10,489 bases of DNA. It comes from Bacteroidales bacterium (lineage in GTDB: Bacteria > Bacteroidota > Bacteroidia > Bacteroidales > UBA932). Location of the stretch: NCBI GenBank assembly GCA_004552115.1, contig SFPH01000077.1, forward strand, positions 1 through 10,489. The letters are read 5' to 3'. Position 1 is the first letter of the stretch. Each line of letters begins with the position of its first letter. Made by a program: the position numbers and the translations under genes. Shown piece after piece: positions 1-6,658 of this stretch. The notes beneath the pieces are model-generated. The model was not told the origin of the DNA. It saw only the letters and a program-made list of their open reading frames with translations, and did no database searches.

Positions 1-372
1 CAGCTGCGTGGACGTGTCGGCAGGGGAGGAGGCGCTTCCTGGTGCGTGCTCGTCAGGGGCAATAAGCTCAGTGAGGAGTCCCGGAAGAGACTTGACCTTC
101 TCTGCAGTACCGAGGACGGATTCGTTCTTGCGGAGGAGGATATGAAAATGAGGGGGCCCGGGGATATGGAGGGAACCCAGCAGAGCGGTCTGCCTATTGA
201 ACTTTCCATTGCTTCCCTTGCCAGGGACGGGCGCCTGCTCGCTGAGGCCCGGGCCTATGCCGAGGTGGTTCTGGAGAGGGATCCGGAGCTTTCATTGCCT
301 CAGAATGCGAGGCTTCTGGCGGAACTCCGCAAGGGGAAATATGACAGGAAGGATTACGGAAAGATCAGTTGA
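1..372 (+). CDS. recG: ATP-dependent DNA helicase RecG, C-terminal part (5' end outside the window)
   Basis: Frame 1 is open from the first base to the TGA at 370-372, giving 123 residues of a longer protein. It opens with QLRGRVGRG, helicase motif VI of superfamily 2, then continues with the RecG-type tail: a KRL segment, TEDGFVLAEEDMKMRGPGD and EGTQQSGLP, which are RecG signatures. RecG remodels stalled forks and branch-migrates Holliday junctions in the cytoplasm. The end KDYGKIS is at the usual place for the family. A GTG at 46 could be misread as a start, but motif VI lies upstream of it, so the gene clearly continues beyond the left edge. UvrD- or Mfd-like helicases share motif VI, but the RGPGD...GTQQSG block fits RecG best. 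Confidence 0.93.
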   Translation, partial: QLRGRVGRGGGASWCVLVRGNKLSEESRKRLDLLCSTEDGFVLAEEDMKMRGPGDMEGTQQSGLPIELSIASLARDGRLLAEARAYAEVVLERDPELSLPQNARLLAELRKGKYDRKDYGKIS

Positions 373-379
373 TAAAGGT

Positions 380-393
380 TTTGCCTGGGCAAA
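380..393. repeat. Short perfect dyad upstream of the WYL regulator
   Basis: TTTGCC and GGCAAA form a perfect 6-bp inverted repeat around a 2-bp centre in the 39-bp gap between recG and the WYL gene, ending 18 bp before the start codon. No T-run follows, so it is not an obvious intrinsic terminator. A regulator binding next to its own start would produce this layout, so an operator is possible. This is inference from position only. Confidence 0.3.
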
Positions 394-411
394 GCCGCAA
401 ATGGCGGAAAT

Positions 412-1299
412 ATGGTCACGGAACTCATCAGCAAATATGTCTGGCTGATTCAGACAGTATCGAAGGCCGGCATCGAGGGACTGTCTCTTGAGGAGATACA
501 GTCCCGTTGGGAACACAGGTGGGACTCTGCATATTCCAGGAGGACATTCTGCAACCACAGGGAAGCCGTTGCGGAGGTTTTCGGCATTGACATTGAATGC
601 AACCGCTCCACGAGAAGATATTTCATCCGCTACCCGGATTCGCTCGAGGGCAATACCGCATGGATGGTCAACACCTTCACGGTCAAGAGTCTCCTTGAAC
701 TGAGCCGCGAGAGGCTTTCGGGACGGGTGTCGGTGGAGAACATCCCGTCAGGCCAGATTCATCTTGCGGACATAATGGCTGCGATGCTGGACAATGTCAA
801 GATTGCCATATCGTACAAGAAATATTCAAGTGCGGCTCCCGAGAGCCTGACGGTAAGCCCCTATGCCCTGAAGGAGGATATGAAGCGCTGGTACCTGATC
901 GGCTTCGCTGACGAAAGGAAGGCCCTGAGGGTTTACGGCCTTGACAGAATCTGCTCGCTGGCAGTGACAGGGGACAGGTTCAGGCTTCCGGCCGGATTCG
1001 ATGTGGATGAATTGTTCTACGACAGCTACGGGGTTTATATCCATAACGGAGACCCGGCGGCAGAGGTGGTGCTGGAGTGCAGTCCTGACCAGGCCGGCTT
1101 CTTCAGGGACCTTCCTCTACACCATAGCCAGAAGATAAGGATGGAGGACGGCAAGGCAGTGATTTCTTTCCGGGCCGTTCCGAACACGAGAATGATAATG
1201 GATTTATGCTCTTTCGGCTCGAAAATCAGGATAGTCTCGCCTGCAGAGGTCAGGGATGCGGTTCTGGATGAGTTCAGGAAGGCATTGGAAAAGTATTGA
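412..1299 (+). CDS. WYL-domain transcriptional regulator
   Basis: This 295-residue protein has an N-terminal winged-helix-like region (about residues 1-75, containing SRRTFCNHREAV) and a C-terminal WYL domain. The signature RWYLIGF is at 159-165, followed by the basic VYGLDRI at 174-180. The block LPLHHSQ (234-240) and the C-terminal extension to residue 295 match the full-length layout of Bacteroidetes WYL regulators. WYL domains are known as ligand-sensing modules, often for nucleic acids or nucleotides, in regulators of defence and DNA-damage genes; the target here is unknown. The ATG at 412 follows recG by 39 bp. The gene ends 2 bp before the likely start of the GSCFA gene, so the two are probably co-transcribed. 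No truncation is seen. Confidence 0.86.
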   Translation: MVTELISKYVWLIQTVSKAGIEGLSLEEIQSRWEHRWDSAYSRRTFCNHREAVAEVFGIDIECNRSTRRYFIRYPDSLEGNTAWMVNTFTVKSLLELSRERLSGRVSVENIPSGQIHLADIMAAMLDNVKIAISYKKYSSAAPESLTVSPYALKEDMKRWYLIGFADERKALRVYGLDRICSLAVTGDRFRLPAGFDVDELFYDSYGVYIHNGDPAAEVVLECSPDQAGFFRDLPLHHSQKIRMEDGKAVISFRAVPNTRMIMDLCSFGSKIRIVSPAEVRDAVLDEFRKALEKY

Positions 1300-1301
1300 T
1301 C

Positions 1302-2231
1302 ATGATGAAATTGCAGACTCCTGTCGATGTCGGGCGCAGCAATGTCCGTATATCGCTGAATGACAAGATAATGCTTCTCGGAAGCTGTTTCTCCGACAAT
1401 ATCGGGGAGAAGATGTCGCAGCTGGGCTTCGATGTCTGTGTCAACCCGTTCGGGCCGCTCTACAACCCCGTTTCCCTATGTAATGCCATTGGCCGGATAG
1501 CCTCGGGTTTCCCTTTCCGGGAAGAGGAATGCGTCAGGATGGGAGCAGGCTCAGACCTGGTATGCTCATTCAGCCATCATACTGCAGCTGCCAGGGAAGA
1601 CAGCGCGACTTTTCTCGCTGATGCCAATGCCGGGCTCACGGCCGCTCACGACTTCTTCATCGAGGCTGATACACTGATACTTACGCTTGGCACTGCCTGG
1701 ACATTCAGATGGAATGAGTCCGGTGAAACCGTGTCCAACTGCCTCAAAAGGCCGGCTGCCGAGTTTACCCGGGAGAGACTCTCCCTGGCCAATGCGGCAG
1801 CGGTGCTGAAATCAGTTGTGGCCAGGTTCGCCTCCGGAAGAGTACCCGGTGTCAAGCCAAAGAAATTCATTCTTACGGTGAGCCCGATACGCCATTTCAA
1901 GGACGGGGCGCACGGCAACCAGATAAGCAAAAGCATTCTCCTGATGGCGGCAGAGTCCCTGTGTGAGGCCTTCCCTGAAGCTTGCGTGTATTTCCCGAGC
2001 TACGAGATAATGATGGACGAGCTGCGGGACTACCGCTTCTATGCCGAGGATATGCTTCATCCCTCTTCCCAGGCCGTGGACTATATCTGGGAGAGGTTCT
2101 GCGATTTCGCATTGCCGGAAAACGAAAGACCTGCGCTGGAAGAAAACAGGAAGGTTTTCCTGAAATCCCGGCACAGGCCTGTTCTATATGGTTCCGGCAA
2201 TTCTACTTCCGGAGATTTGCCGCAGCATTGA
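1302..2231 (+). CDS. GSCFA-domain protein (SGNH-hydrolase-like)
   Basis: From the ATG at 1302 (an ATG at 1305 or a TTG at 1296 are alternatives) this gives 309 residues. The family name motif GSCFS is at 27-31. Further blocks are NPFGPLYNP (48-56), TLGTAW (128-133), SPIRHFKDGAHGNQ (194-207) and a DMLHPSS block (250-256). The early Ser and late Asp-x-x-His resemble the catalytic arrangement of SGNH/GDSL esterases, so a hydrolase or acyl-transferase role is inferred; the substrate is unknown. There is no signal peptide. The gene is packed behind the WYL gene. The last 20 or so residues after HRP (291-293) do not resemble the family tail as I recall it. They lie where the gene overlaps the 3' end of dsbD by 29 bp, so the C-terminus may be altered. 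Confidence 0.85.
   Translation: MMKLQTPVDVGRSNVRISLNDKIMLLGSCFSDNIGEKMSQLGFDVCVNPFGPLYNPVSLCNAIGRIASGFPFREEECVRMGAGSDLVCSFSHHTAAAREDSATFLADANAGLTAAHDFFIEADTLILTLGTAWTFRWNESGETVSNCLKRPAAEFTRERLSLANAAAVLKSVVARFASGRVPGVKPKKFILTVSPIRHFKDGAHGNQISKSILLMAAESLCEAFPEACVYFPSYEIMMDELRDYRFYAEDMLHPSSQAVDYIWERFCDFALPENERPALEENRKVFLKSRHRPVLYGSGNSTSGDLPQH
2140..2162 (-). terminator. Candidate intrinsic terminator of dsbD, inside GSCFA coding sequence
   Basis: Read on the minus strand, CAGGAA, a 4-nt loop AACC and TTCCTG form a perfect 6-bp hairpin followed directly by TTTTCTT. It lies about 40 bp beyond the dsbD stop codon. The stem is short and AT-containing, so strength is uncertain. It is antisense to the last part of the GSCFA gene, which leaves no separate spacer between the convergent genes. 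Confidence 0.45.
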
Positions 2232-4182
2232 GCCCGGCTTCAAGGAATTCCACGAAACCGTCAACGTCGAGATTGTATCCGCGTACCGGAACGAGCTGCT
2301 CTCCTTCCGGTGAGAGGATGGTGTAGTTCGGCTGCGCATTGACTCCGAAATGCTCCCTGACATAGTAGGAGTTTACCCTTCCAAGGTCTTTGAGCACCTT
2401 TCCGTTCTCGGTTGTAACCCATTTGTCCTCAGGAAGTCTCATCTTGTCATCAGTATAGAGGGCCACGATCTCGAATTTGTTGCCGAGAAGGTTCAGCACC
2501 TCTGTCGCACTCCATACTCTCTGCTCCATCTCCCTGCAGTTCACGCATCCGTGTCCGGTGATGTCCACGAATACCGGCTTTCCGCTTGCCTTCGCAGCCT
2601 CAAGCGCATCTTCCACTGAGGTATAGCCTTTCAGCCCGTGAGGCAGGTCGATTGTTTTTCCGCTTTCGAACTGCAGGAGGGTTTCCTCCGCTTTACCTGT
2701 GGCATTGGACGGACCGGAACCGATGATGAAATCCTGGGTCTCAAGAGGCGGGAGATAGCCCGAAAGTGCCTTCAGAGGAGCTCCGAACATGCCCGGAATC
2801 ATATATACCACGAAGGTGAAGTCAATGATGACGAGGGCGAGGCGGAAAACTCCGATATGCTCCACCTTGTCGTCAGCCTCGAACCGGATCTTGCCCAGAA
2901 GGTAGAGCCCGAGAAGGGTGAATGTCACAATCCAGATGGCGAGGTATATTTCCCTGTCGAGGATGCCCCAGTGGTAGGTCTGGTCGGCAACGCTGAGGAA
3001 CTTGAATCCGAGTGCCACTTCAATGAATCCGAGAACTACCTTCACGGAATTGAGCCAGCTTCCGCTCTTGAGCTTCTTGAGCAGGGAAGGGAACATTGCG
3101 AAAACCGTGAAAGGCAGGGCGAATGCCACCGAGAAGGCCAGCATTGTCACCATAGGTGTCCAGAATTCACCCTGGGTGGATTTGATGAGGACGGAGCCTA
3201 CGATCGGTCCGGTGCAGGAGAATGATACCAGGACGAGGGTGAGGGCCATGAAGAAGATGCCCGCAAGTCCGCCCTTGTCCGAGTTGCGGTCGCTCTTGTT
3301 GACCAATGATGAAGGCAGCGTTATCTCGAATGCTCCGAAGAATGAGGCGGCGAACACCATGAATACAATGAAGAAGATGATGTTCGGGAGCCAGTGGGTG
3401 GCGAGCCAGTTGAAGATGTCAGCCGTTACCGTCTCTCCTCCGAAGAGCCATGTCAGGCCGATGATGATGGAGATTGGCAATGTGTACAGAAGCACGATGA
3501 AGAGGCCGTACATCGAGGCCTTGAACCTTCCCGCAGCAGGTGTTGATGAACCCTTCATGAAGAAGGATATGGTCATGGGAACCATCGGGAAGACGCAAGG
3601 TGTGAGAAGCATTGCAAAGCCCCAGAGGATTGCCTCCAGTATCAGGCCCCAGATGGATGTTCCCTTCTCATTGTCCTCTGCTGTGATGGCAGCATTGTCT
3701 CCTCCTGCATTCTTCGCTGCAGGAGCTGCCGCAGTTTCGGCCGGCTTCCTGAGTTTCAGCTCAAAGTCCTGATATTCAGGTGATGCGCAGTCGTGACCCT
3801 TGCAGCTTTTCCAGGATATTTCGCCCTTCAGCACAGCCGTTTCCGCATTCATTCTGAAACTGCGGCGGATGGTGAAGGTGTCGTAGATAACCTTGCTTCC
3901 GTTTTCATCGATGACATTGCCCTGCTCGGTGATGTCACCTGTTGCGGTCAGTGCTGCATTTTCCTCGAAACTGACAGTGTTTCCGTTGGCTGCATCGGTG
4001 ATGCTGTATGTGTGCCAGCCTTCCAGAGGGGTCCCTTCGAAGATGACCTCGACTTCGCCGTCATTCCCGTACTCCGTCTTTATGTTCCAGGTGACAGTCT
4101 GCTCTGGCGCCTGTCCAAAAACAGTCAGCGCACCCCACAGGAGTGCGTAGACTGATATGAGCATCTTTGAGATAGTTCTCAT
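2203..4182 (-). CDS. dsbD: Thiol:disulfide interchange protein DsbD (cytochrome c biogenesis transmembrane family)
   Basis: This 659-residue inner-membrane protein carries reducing power from cytoplasmic thioredoxin to extracytoplasmic thiols. A signal peptide (about 1-23) leads into an N-terminal periplasmic domain with the cysteine pair CKGHDC (127, 132). The membrane core (about 178-465) carries TPCVFP (Cys196) and SCTGP (Cys323), the two intramembrane redox cysteines. The C-terminal thioredoxin-like domain (about 515-655) has GCVNC (Cys546, Cys549). All three cysteine pairs of a working DsbD are therefore present, and the length is normal for the long Bacteroidetes form. The ATG at 4182 lies 12 bp after the rny stop, so the gene is probably transcribed from the rny promoter. 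Its 3' end overlaps that of the convergent GSCFA gene by 29 bp. Confidence 0.95.
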   Translation of the reverse strand: MRTISKMLISVYALLWGALTVFGQAPEQTVTWNIKTEYGNDGEVEVIFEGTPLEGWHTYSITDAANGNTVSFEENAALTATGDITEQGNVIDENGSKVIYDTFTIRRSFRMNAETAVLKGEISWKSCKGHDCASPEYQDFELKLRKPAETAAAPAAKNAGGDNAAITAEDNEKGTSIWGLILEAILWGFAMLLTPCVFPMVPMTISFFMKGSSTPAAGRFKASMYGLFIVLLYTLPISIIIGLTWLFGGETVTADIFNWLATHWLPNIIFFIVFMVFAASFFGAFEITLPSSLVNKSDRNSDKGGLAGIFFMALTLVLVSFSCTGPIVGSVLIKSTQGEFWTPMVTMLAFSVAFALPFTVFAMFPSLLKKLKSGSWLNSVKVVLGFIEVALGFKFLSVADQTYHWGILDREIYLAIWIVTFTLLGLYLLGKIRFEADDKVEHIGVFRLALVIIDFTFVVYMIPGMFGAPLKALSGYLPPLETQDFIIGSGPSNATGKAEETLLQFESGKTIDLPHGLKGYTSVEDALEAAKASGKPVFVDITGHGCVNCREMEQRVWSATEVLNLLGNKFEIVALYTDDKMRLPEDKWVTTENGKVLKDLGRVNSYYVREHFGVNAQPNYTILSPEGEQLVPVRGYNLDVDGFVEFLEAGLNAAANLRK

Positions 4183-4194
4183 GATAAAGTGATT

Positions 4195-5716
4195 TTATTT
4201 TGCGTATGCGACAGACCTGGTTTCCCGGATTACGGTGATCTTTACCTGTCCCGGATAGGTCATCTCGTTCTGGATCTTGAGGGCGATGTCTGCAGAGAGC
4301 TTTCCAGCCTGCTCGTCGCTTACCTCCTCGGCTCCGACGATGACCCTGAGCTCGCGGCCCGCCTGGATTGCATAGCTCTTGGTCACGCCAGGATATGAGG
4401 CGGCGAGGTCCTCCATTCCCTTGAGCCTCTTGATGTAGGACTCGATAACCTCTCTTCTGGCTCCCGGACGTGCTCCGGAGATGGCGTCGCCGACCATCAC
4501 GATAGGGGAGAGGAGGGATGTCATCTCAGTCTCCTCATGGTGGGAGCCGATGGCATTGCAGATTTCCGGCCTTTCCTTATACTGCTCGGCAAGCTTCATT
4601 CCGAGGAGAGCGTGTGGAAGCTCAGGATCGTCTTCAGATACCTTTCCTATATCGTGGAGAAGTCCAGCCCTCTTGGCTGTCTTTGGATTGAGGCCGAGTT
4701 CCGAAGCCATGATGGCGCAGATGTTGGCCACCTCCCTTGAGTGCTGGAGAAGGTTCTGGCCATAGGAAGAACGGTATTTCATACGTCCGATGAGTTTCAC
4801 GAGCTCTATGTTCATGCCGTGTATCCCGAGGTCGATGCATGTCCTCTTTCCGGTTTCGAGTATCTCGTCCTCAAGCTGCTTCTGCACCTTGGTCACTACC
4901 TCCTCGATGCGTGCCGGGTGGATTCTTCCGTCGATTACGAGCTGGTGGAGAGCAAGTCTTGCAACCTCCCTCCTGACAGGGTCGAATGCTGAAAGAAGGA
5001 TTGCGTCAGGGGTGTCGTCAACCACGATTTCCACTCCCGTGGCAGCCTCCAGCGCACGGATGTTCCTTCCTTCGCGGCCGATGATGCGGCCCTTGATCTC
5101 GTCATTCTCAATAGGGAACGTGGTGACGGCATTCTCAATCGCAGTCTCGGTCGCAGTCCTCTGTATGGTGGTGATGACGATTCTCTTGGCCTCCTTGGCG
5201 GCATTGAGCCTTGCGTCATCCATGGTGTCATTGATGTAGGCCTGAGCCTCGCTTCTGGCCTCCGCCTTCATGTTCTCCATGAGGATGTTCTTGGCTTCGG
5301 CTGCGGTGAGGCCGGCTATGCTCTCTATCTGCCTGTTGGCCTCCCTTCTCAATGCCTCGTATTCCTCGGCCTTCTTCTCGAGGGCCTCCTTCTGTGAAGC
5401 CAGTCCTGCCTTCAGGTTGTCATTCTCCGAAGGCCTGCTGGTTGAGGGAGTTCTCCTTCTGCCTGATCCTGTTCTCGGCGTCCCTGAGCTGGGCGTTCTT
5501 CTCATTCACCTGCTGCTCGTGGGCGCTCTTGAGCTGGAGGAACTTCTCCTTTGCCTGGAGTATTCTCTCTTTCTTTATGTTCTCTGCCTCAAGCTCGGCC
5601 TTCTCGATAATGCTGTCCTTCCGGCCCTTCATTATGATTCTGCGGATGCATACGTAGCCTGCGATACCGACCGCGGCTCCTGCCAATGCAATCCCAATTG
5701 ATATCAATGCGCTCAT
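4195..5716 (-). pseudogene. rny: Ribonuclease Y with an apparent frameshift in the coiled coil
   Basis: RNase Y is a membrane-anchored endoribonuclease that starts mRNA decay. The ATG at 5716 opens a 98-residue frame: a membrane anchor (about residues 3-25), then a charged coiled coil ending SLNQQAFGE before a TGA at 5420-5422. The rest is in another frame, from about 5435 down to the TAA at 4195. It continues the coiled coil ([19 protein letters not shown]), then the KH domain ([19 protein letters not shown]) and the HD domain ([15 protein letters not shown]), ending in the family tail [21 protein letters not shown], split here as TYPGQVK and [10 protein letters not shown]. Restoring the frame needs a net change of 2 mod 3 bases added, or one base removed. 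The combined length (about 506 residues) is slightly below the Bacteroidetes form as I recall it. The gene is expected to be important, so a sequence error is as likely as a true mutation. Confidence 0.9.
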
Positions 5717-5719
5717 TGT

Positions 5720-5754
5720 CAAATATATATTGGTTGTTAAACTTTCGTCCCAAT
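5720..5754 (-). promoter_or_regulatory. Bacteroidetes-type promoter for rny, almost touching the start codon
   Basis: On the minus strand TATATTTG (5727-5720) matches the Bacteroidetes -7 element TAnnTTTG exactly. ATTGGG (5754-5749) sits 21 bp upstream, near the position expected for the -33 element. Only three bases (ACA) separate the -7 element from the rny ATG. A transcript from this promoter would therefore start at or within the start codon. Confidence 0.55.
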
Positions 5755-5766
5755 CCTGCTGCCACC

Positions 5767-5797
5767 AAAAAAAAGGGCAGCCTTTCGGAAGCTGTCC
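5767..5797 (-). terminator. Intrinsic terminator between zapA and rny
   Basis: On the minus strand GGACAGC and GCTGCCC pair (one A-C mismatch) around the loop TTCCGAAAG, followed directly by eight T residues (5774-5767). This is the strongest terminator in the spacer. It ends the zapA transcript, or the candidate small RNA described below, about 50 bp before the rny start. It lies upstream of the proposed rny promoter, so it should insulate rny from zapA. Confidence 0.72.
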
Positions 5798-5911
5798 TGC
5801 GGAATGAATGGAATATTGAAAAAAAGCCGTCAGCCTGTTTCTGTCAGAAAACCTGATAGACAAGATTTGAGCTCCGTGCCGGTTCAGCAATCCTATGTTC
5901 CGAAATCGGAA
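5767..5911 (-). ncRNA. Candidate small structured RNA between zapA and rny (possibly 6S RNA)
   Basis: The 264-bp spacer between zapA and rny holds no convincing gene. On the minus strand it contains a -7-like element TACCTTCG (5924-5917, one mismatch to TAnnTTTG), then about 145 nt ending at the terminator with eight T residues. Inside are a perfect hairpin TTCCGA-TT-TCGGAA at the 5' end (5911-5898) and a hairpin CTATCAG/CTGACAG with one mismatch (5859-5841). The ssrS (6S RNA) gene lies beside zapA in several bacterial groups, which makes 6S the first candidate. I could not derive the long closing stem and central bubble of 6S with confidence. A leader or attenuator for rny is the alternative. 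Confidence 0.35.
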
Positions 5912-5916
5912 TCCCG

Positions 5917-5924
5917 CGAAGGTA
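5917..5924 (-). promoter_or_regulatory. -7-like promoter element for the candidate RNA
   Basis: TACCTTCG on the minus strand differs from TAnnTTTG at one position (T to C). The same T-to-C variant, TATCTTCG, is seen upstream of the deformylase gene in this window. No clear -33 element was found 19-21 bp upstream, so support is moderate. Confidence 0.35.
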
Positions 5925-5980
5925 CTTAGGCCCGCGCATTCCCGGCTCGAGAAAACCCGGTTCCGAAGAACGTGTTGATT

Positions 5981-6289
5981 TCAGCGAGTGCCGGCCGGCG
6001 GCTGATTTTCAATATTTTCCAAATATGAATCTGTCAATCCCTCAAGTGTGTCCCTTTCCTTCTCGATCGCCTCGATTCTCTTCTTCAGCGTGATGTTCCC
6101 TATGCTCTCGTTCAACGCCACCATTGTCAGAATCTCCGTCATTGCCTTTCCGGGGAATTTCTCGGTGTAGGTGGAGAGCAGCTTGTTCACAGAAACTCCG
6201 GCAAGGCGGTATATTTCCTCCTGCTCCGGGGAATTTGCGGTCAGAGCATATCTGCTCCCGCCAATGCAAATCGTAATTTTCTGCTCCAT
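5981..6289 (-). CDS. zapA: Cell division protein ZapA family
   Basis: The ATG at 6289 gives 102 residues, the normal size for ZapA. An N-terminal strand-rich head starts MEQKITICIGG and continues through ANSPEQEEIYRLAGVSVNKLL, matching the ZapA pattern of an early strand, a PxxE turn and a helix. The C-terminal half (about 55-95) is a coiled coil rich in Glu and Lys. ZapA tetramers bundle FtsZ filaments at the division site. Upstream in-frame starts exist (6316), but they would overlap the stop of the preceding gene. The chosen ATG is 2 bp after that stop, which indicates a translationally linked pair. The neighbourhood of a small coiled-coil gene, zapA and rny is typical of Bacteroidetes. 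Confidence 0.85.
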   Translation of the reverse strand: MEQKITICIGGSRYALTANSPEQEEIYRLAGVSVNKLLSTYTEKFPGKAMTEILTMVALNESIGNITLKKRIEAIEKERDTLEGLTDSYLENIENQPPAGTR

Positions 6290-6291
6290 AA

Positions 6292-6564
6292 CTATTTCTC
6301 CAACAAGGCAATGCAACGGTCGATGCCGGTGATCATCTTATTGATTTTCTCCTTGGCTGCAGGATTGCTTCCGGCCGGGGCCGTGAATGCTTCCGTCAGC
6401 TTGAGGTTGTCCACTTGTCTTTCCAGATCCGCAATCTGCTTCCTGCATGATGCAATCTCGGCATCCCTGTCCCCGAGGTCGGAAAGCAACTTTCTGTTGC
6501 GCTGCCTTTCACCCTCGTAAAGCGCTATCAGCCTTTCGATATTTTTCCTTATATCTTCGAGCAT
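6292..6564 (-). CDS. Small coiled-coil protein paired with ZapA
   Basis: From the ATG at 6564 this is a 90-residue, highly charged protein. Residues 1-56 (starting MLEDIRKNIERLIALYE) form a predicted coiled coil with regular heptads, followed by a short Ala/Pro/Gly-rich linker (about 59-71) and a C-terminal helix (KEKINKMITGIDRCIALLEK, the last 20 residues). There is no signal peptide or membrane segment. The open frame extends upstream to 6693, but the residues before Met-6564 read through promoter-like AT-rich DNA and are not credible. A -7 element lies 32 bp before the ATG. It ends 2 bp before zapA. I infer a division-related partner of ZapA, in the manner of ZapB or other short coiled-coil division factors. 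No named family is claimed. Confidence 0.72.
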   Translation of the reverse strand: MLEDIRKNIERLIALYEGERQRNRKLLSDLGDRDAEIASCRKQIADLERQVDNLKLTEAFTAPAGSNPAAKEKINKMITGIDRCIALLEK

Positions 6565-6595
6565 CAGATCTGCCTGAAATTGTCCATACAATATG

Positions 6596-6628
6596 CAAAA
6601 ATAAGTAAAAAACTTCGGAAATTCCAAT
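6596..6628 (-). promoter_or_regulatory. Bacteroidetes-type promoter of the coiled-coil/zapA operon
   Basis: On the minus strand TATTTTTG (6603-6596) is an exact TAnnTTTG match. ATTGG (6628-6624) lies 20 bp upstream as a -33-like element. The expected transcript start is near 6590, giving a leader of about 25 nt before the ATG at 6564. The surrounding DNA is clearly AT-rich compared with the genes. Confidence 0.6.
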
Positions 6629-6658
6629 AATTCAATGGAAAAATGAAAGGCGCACCGC

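Noticed and set aside
2638..3225. Plus-strand open frames antisense to dsbD (also 3002-3772)
   Set aside because: They are shadows of the well-conserved dsbD frame, with no recognisable domain and no promoter.
5415..5440. Programmed +1 frameshift in rny at GAA-TGA-C, with GGAG just upstream, reminiscent of the prfB site
   Set aside because: The TGAC context matches, but the GAA codon re-pairs poorly in the +1 frame, the GGAG sits too close to the stop, and Bacteroidetes rely little on Shine-Dalgarno pairing. I know of no programmed shift in rny.
5717..5890. Extension of the rny frame upstream of the ATG at 5716
   Set aside because: The extension reads through the terminator and its T-run and lacks family similarity. 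The membrane anchor follows directly after Met-5716.
5960..5971. Small GTTC-TTCG-GAAC hairpin just after the zapA stop, as a terminator
   Set aside because: It has only a 4-bp stem, and the nearest T-run is short and displaced by several G and C bases. The later hairpin at 5775-5797 is far stronger.
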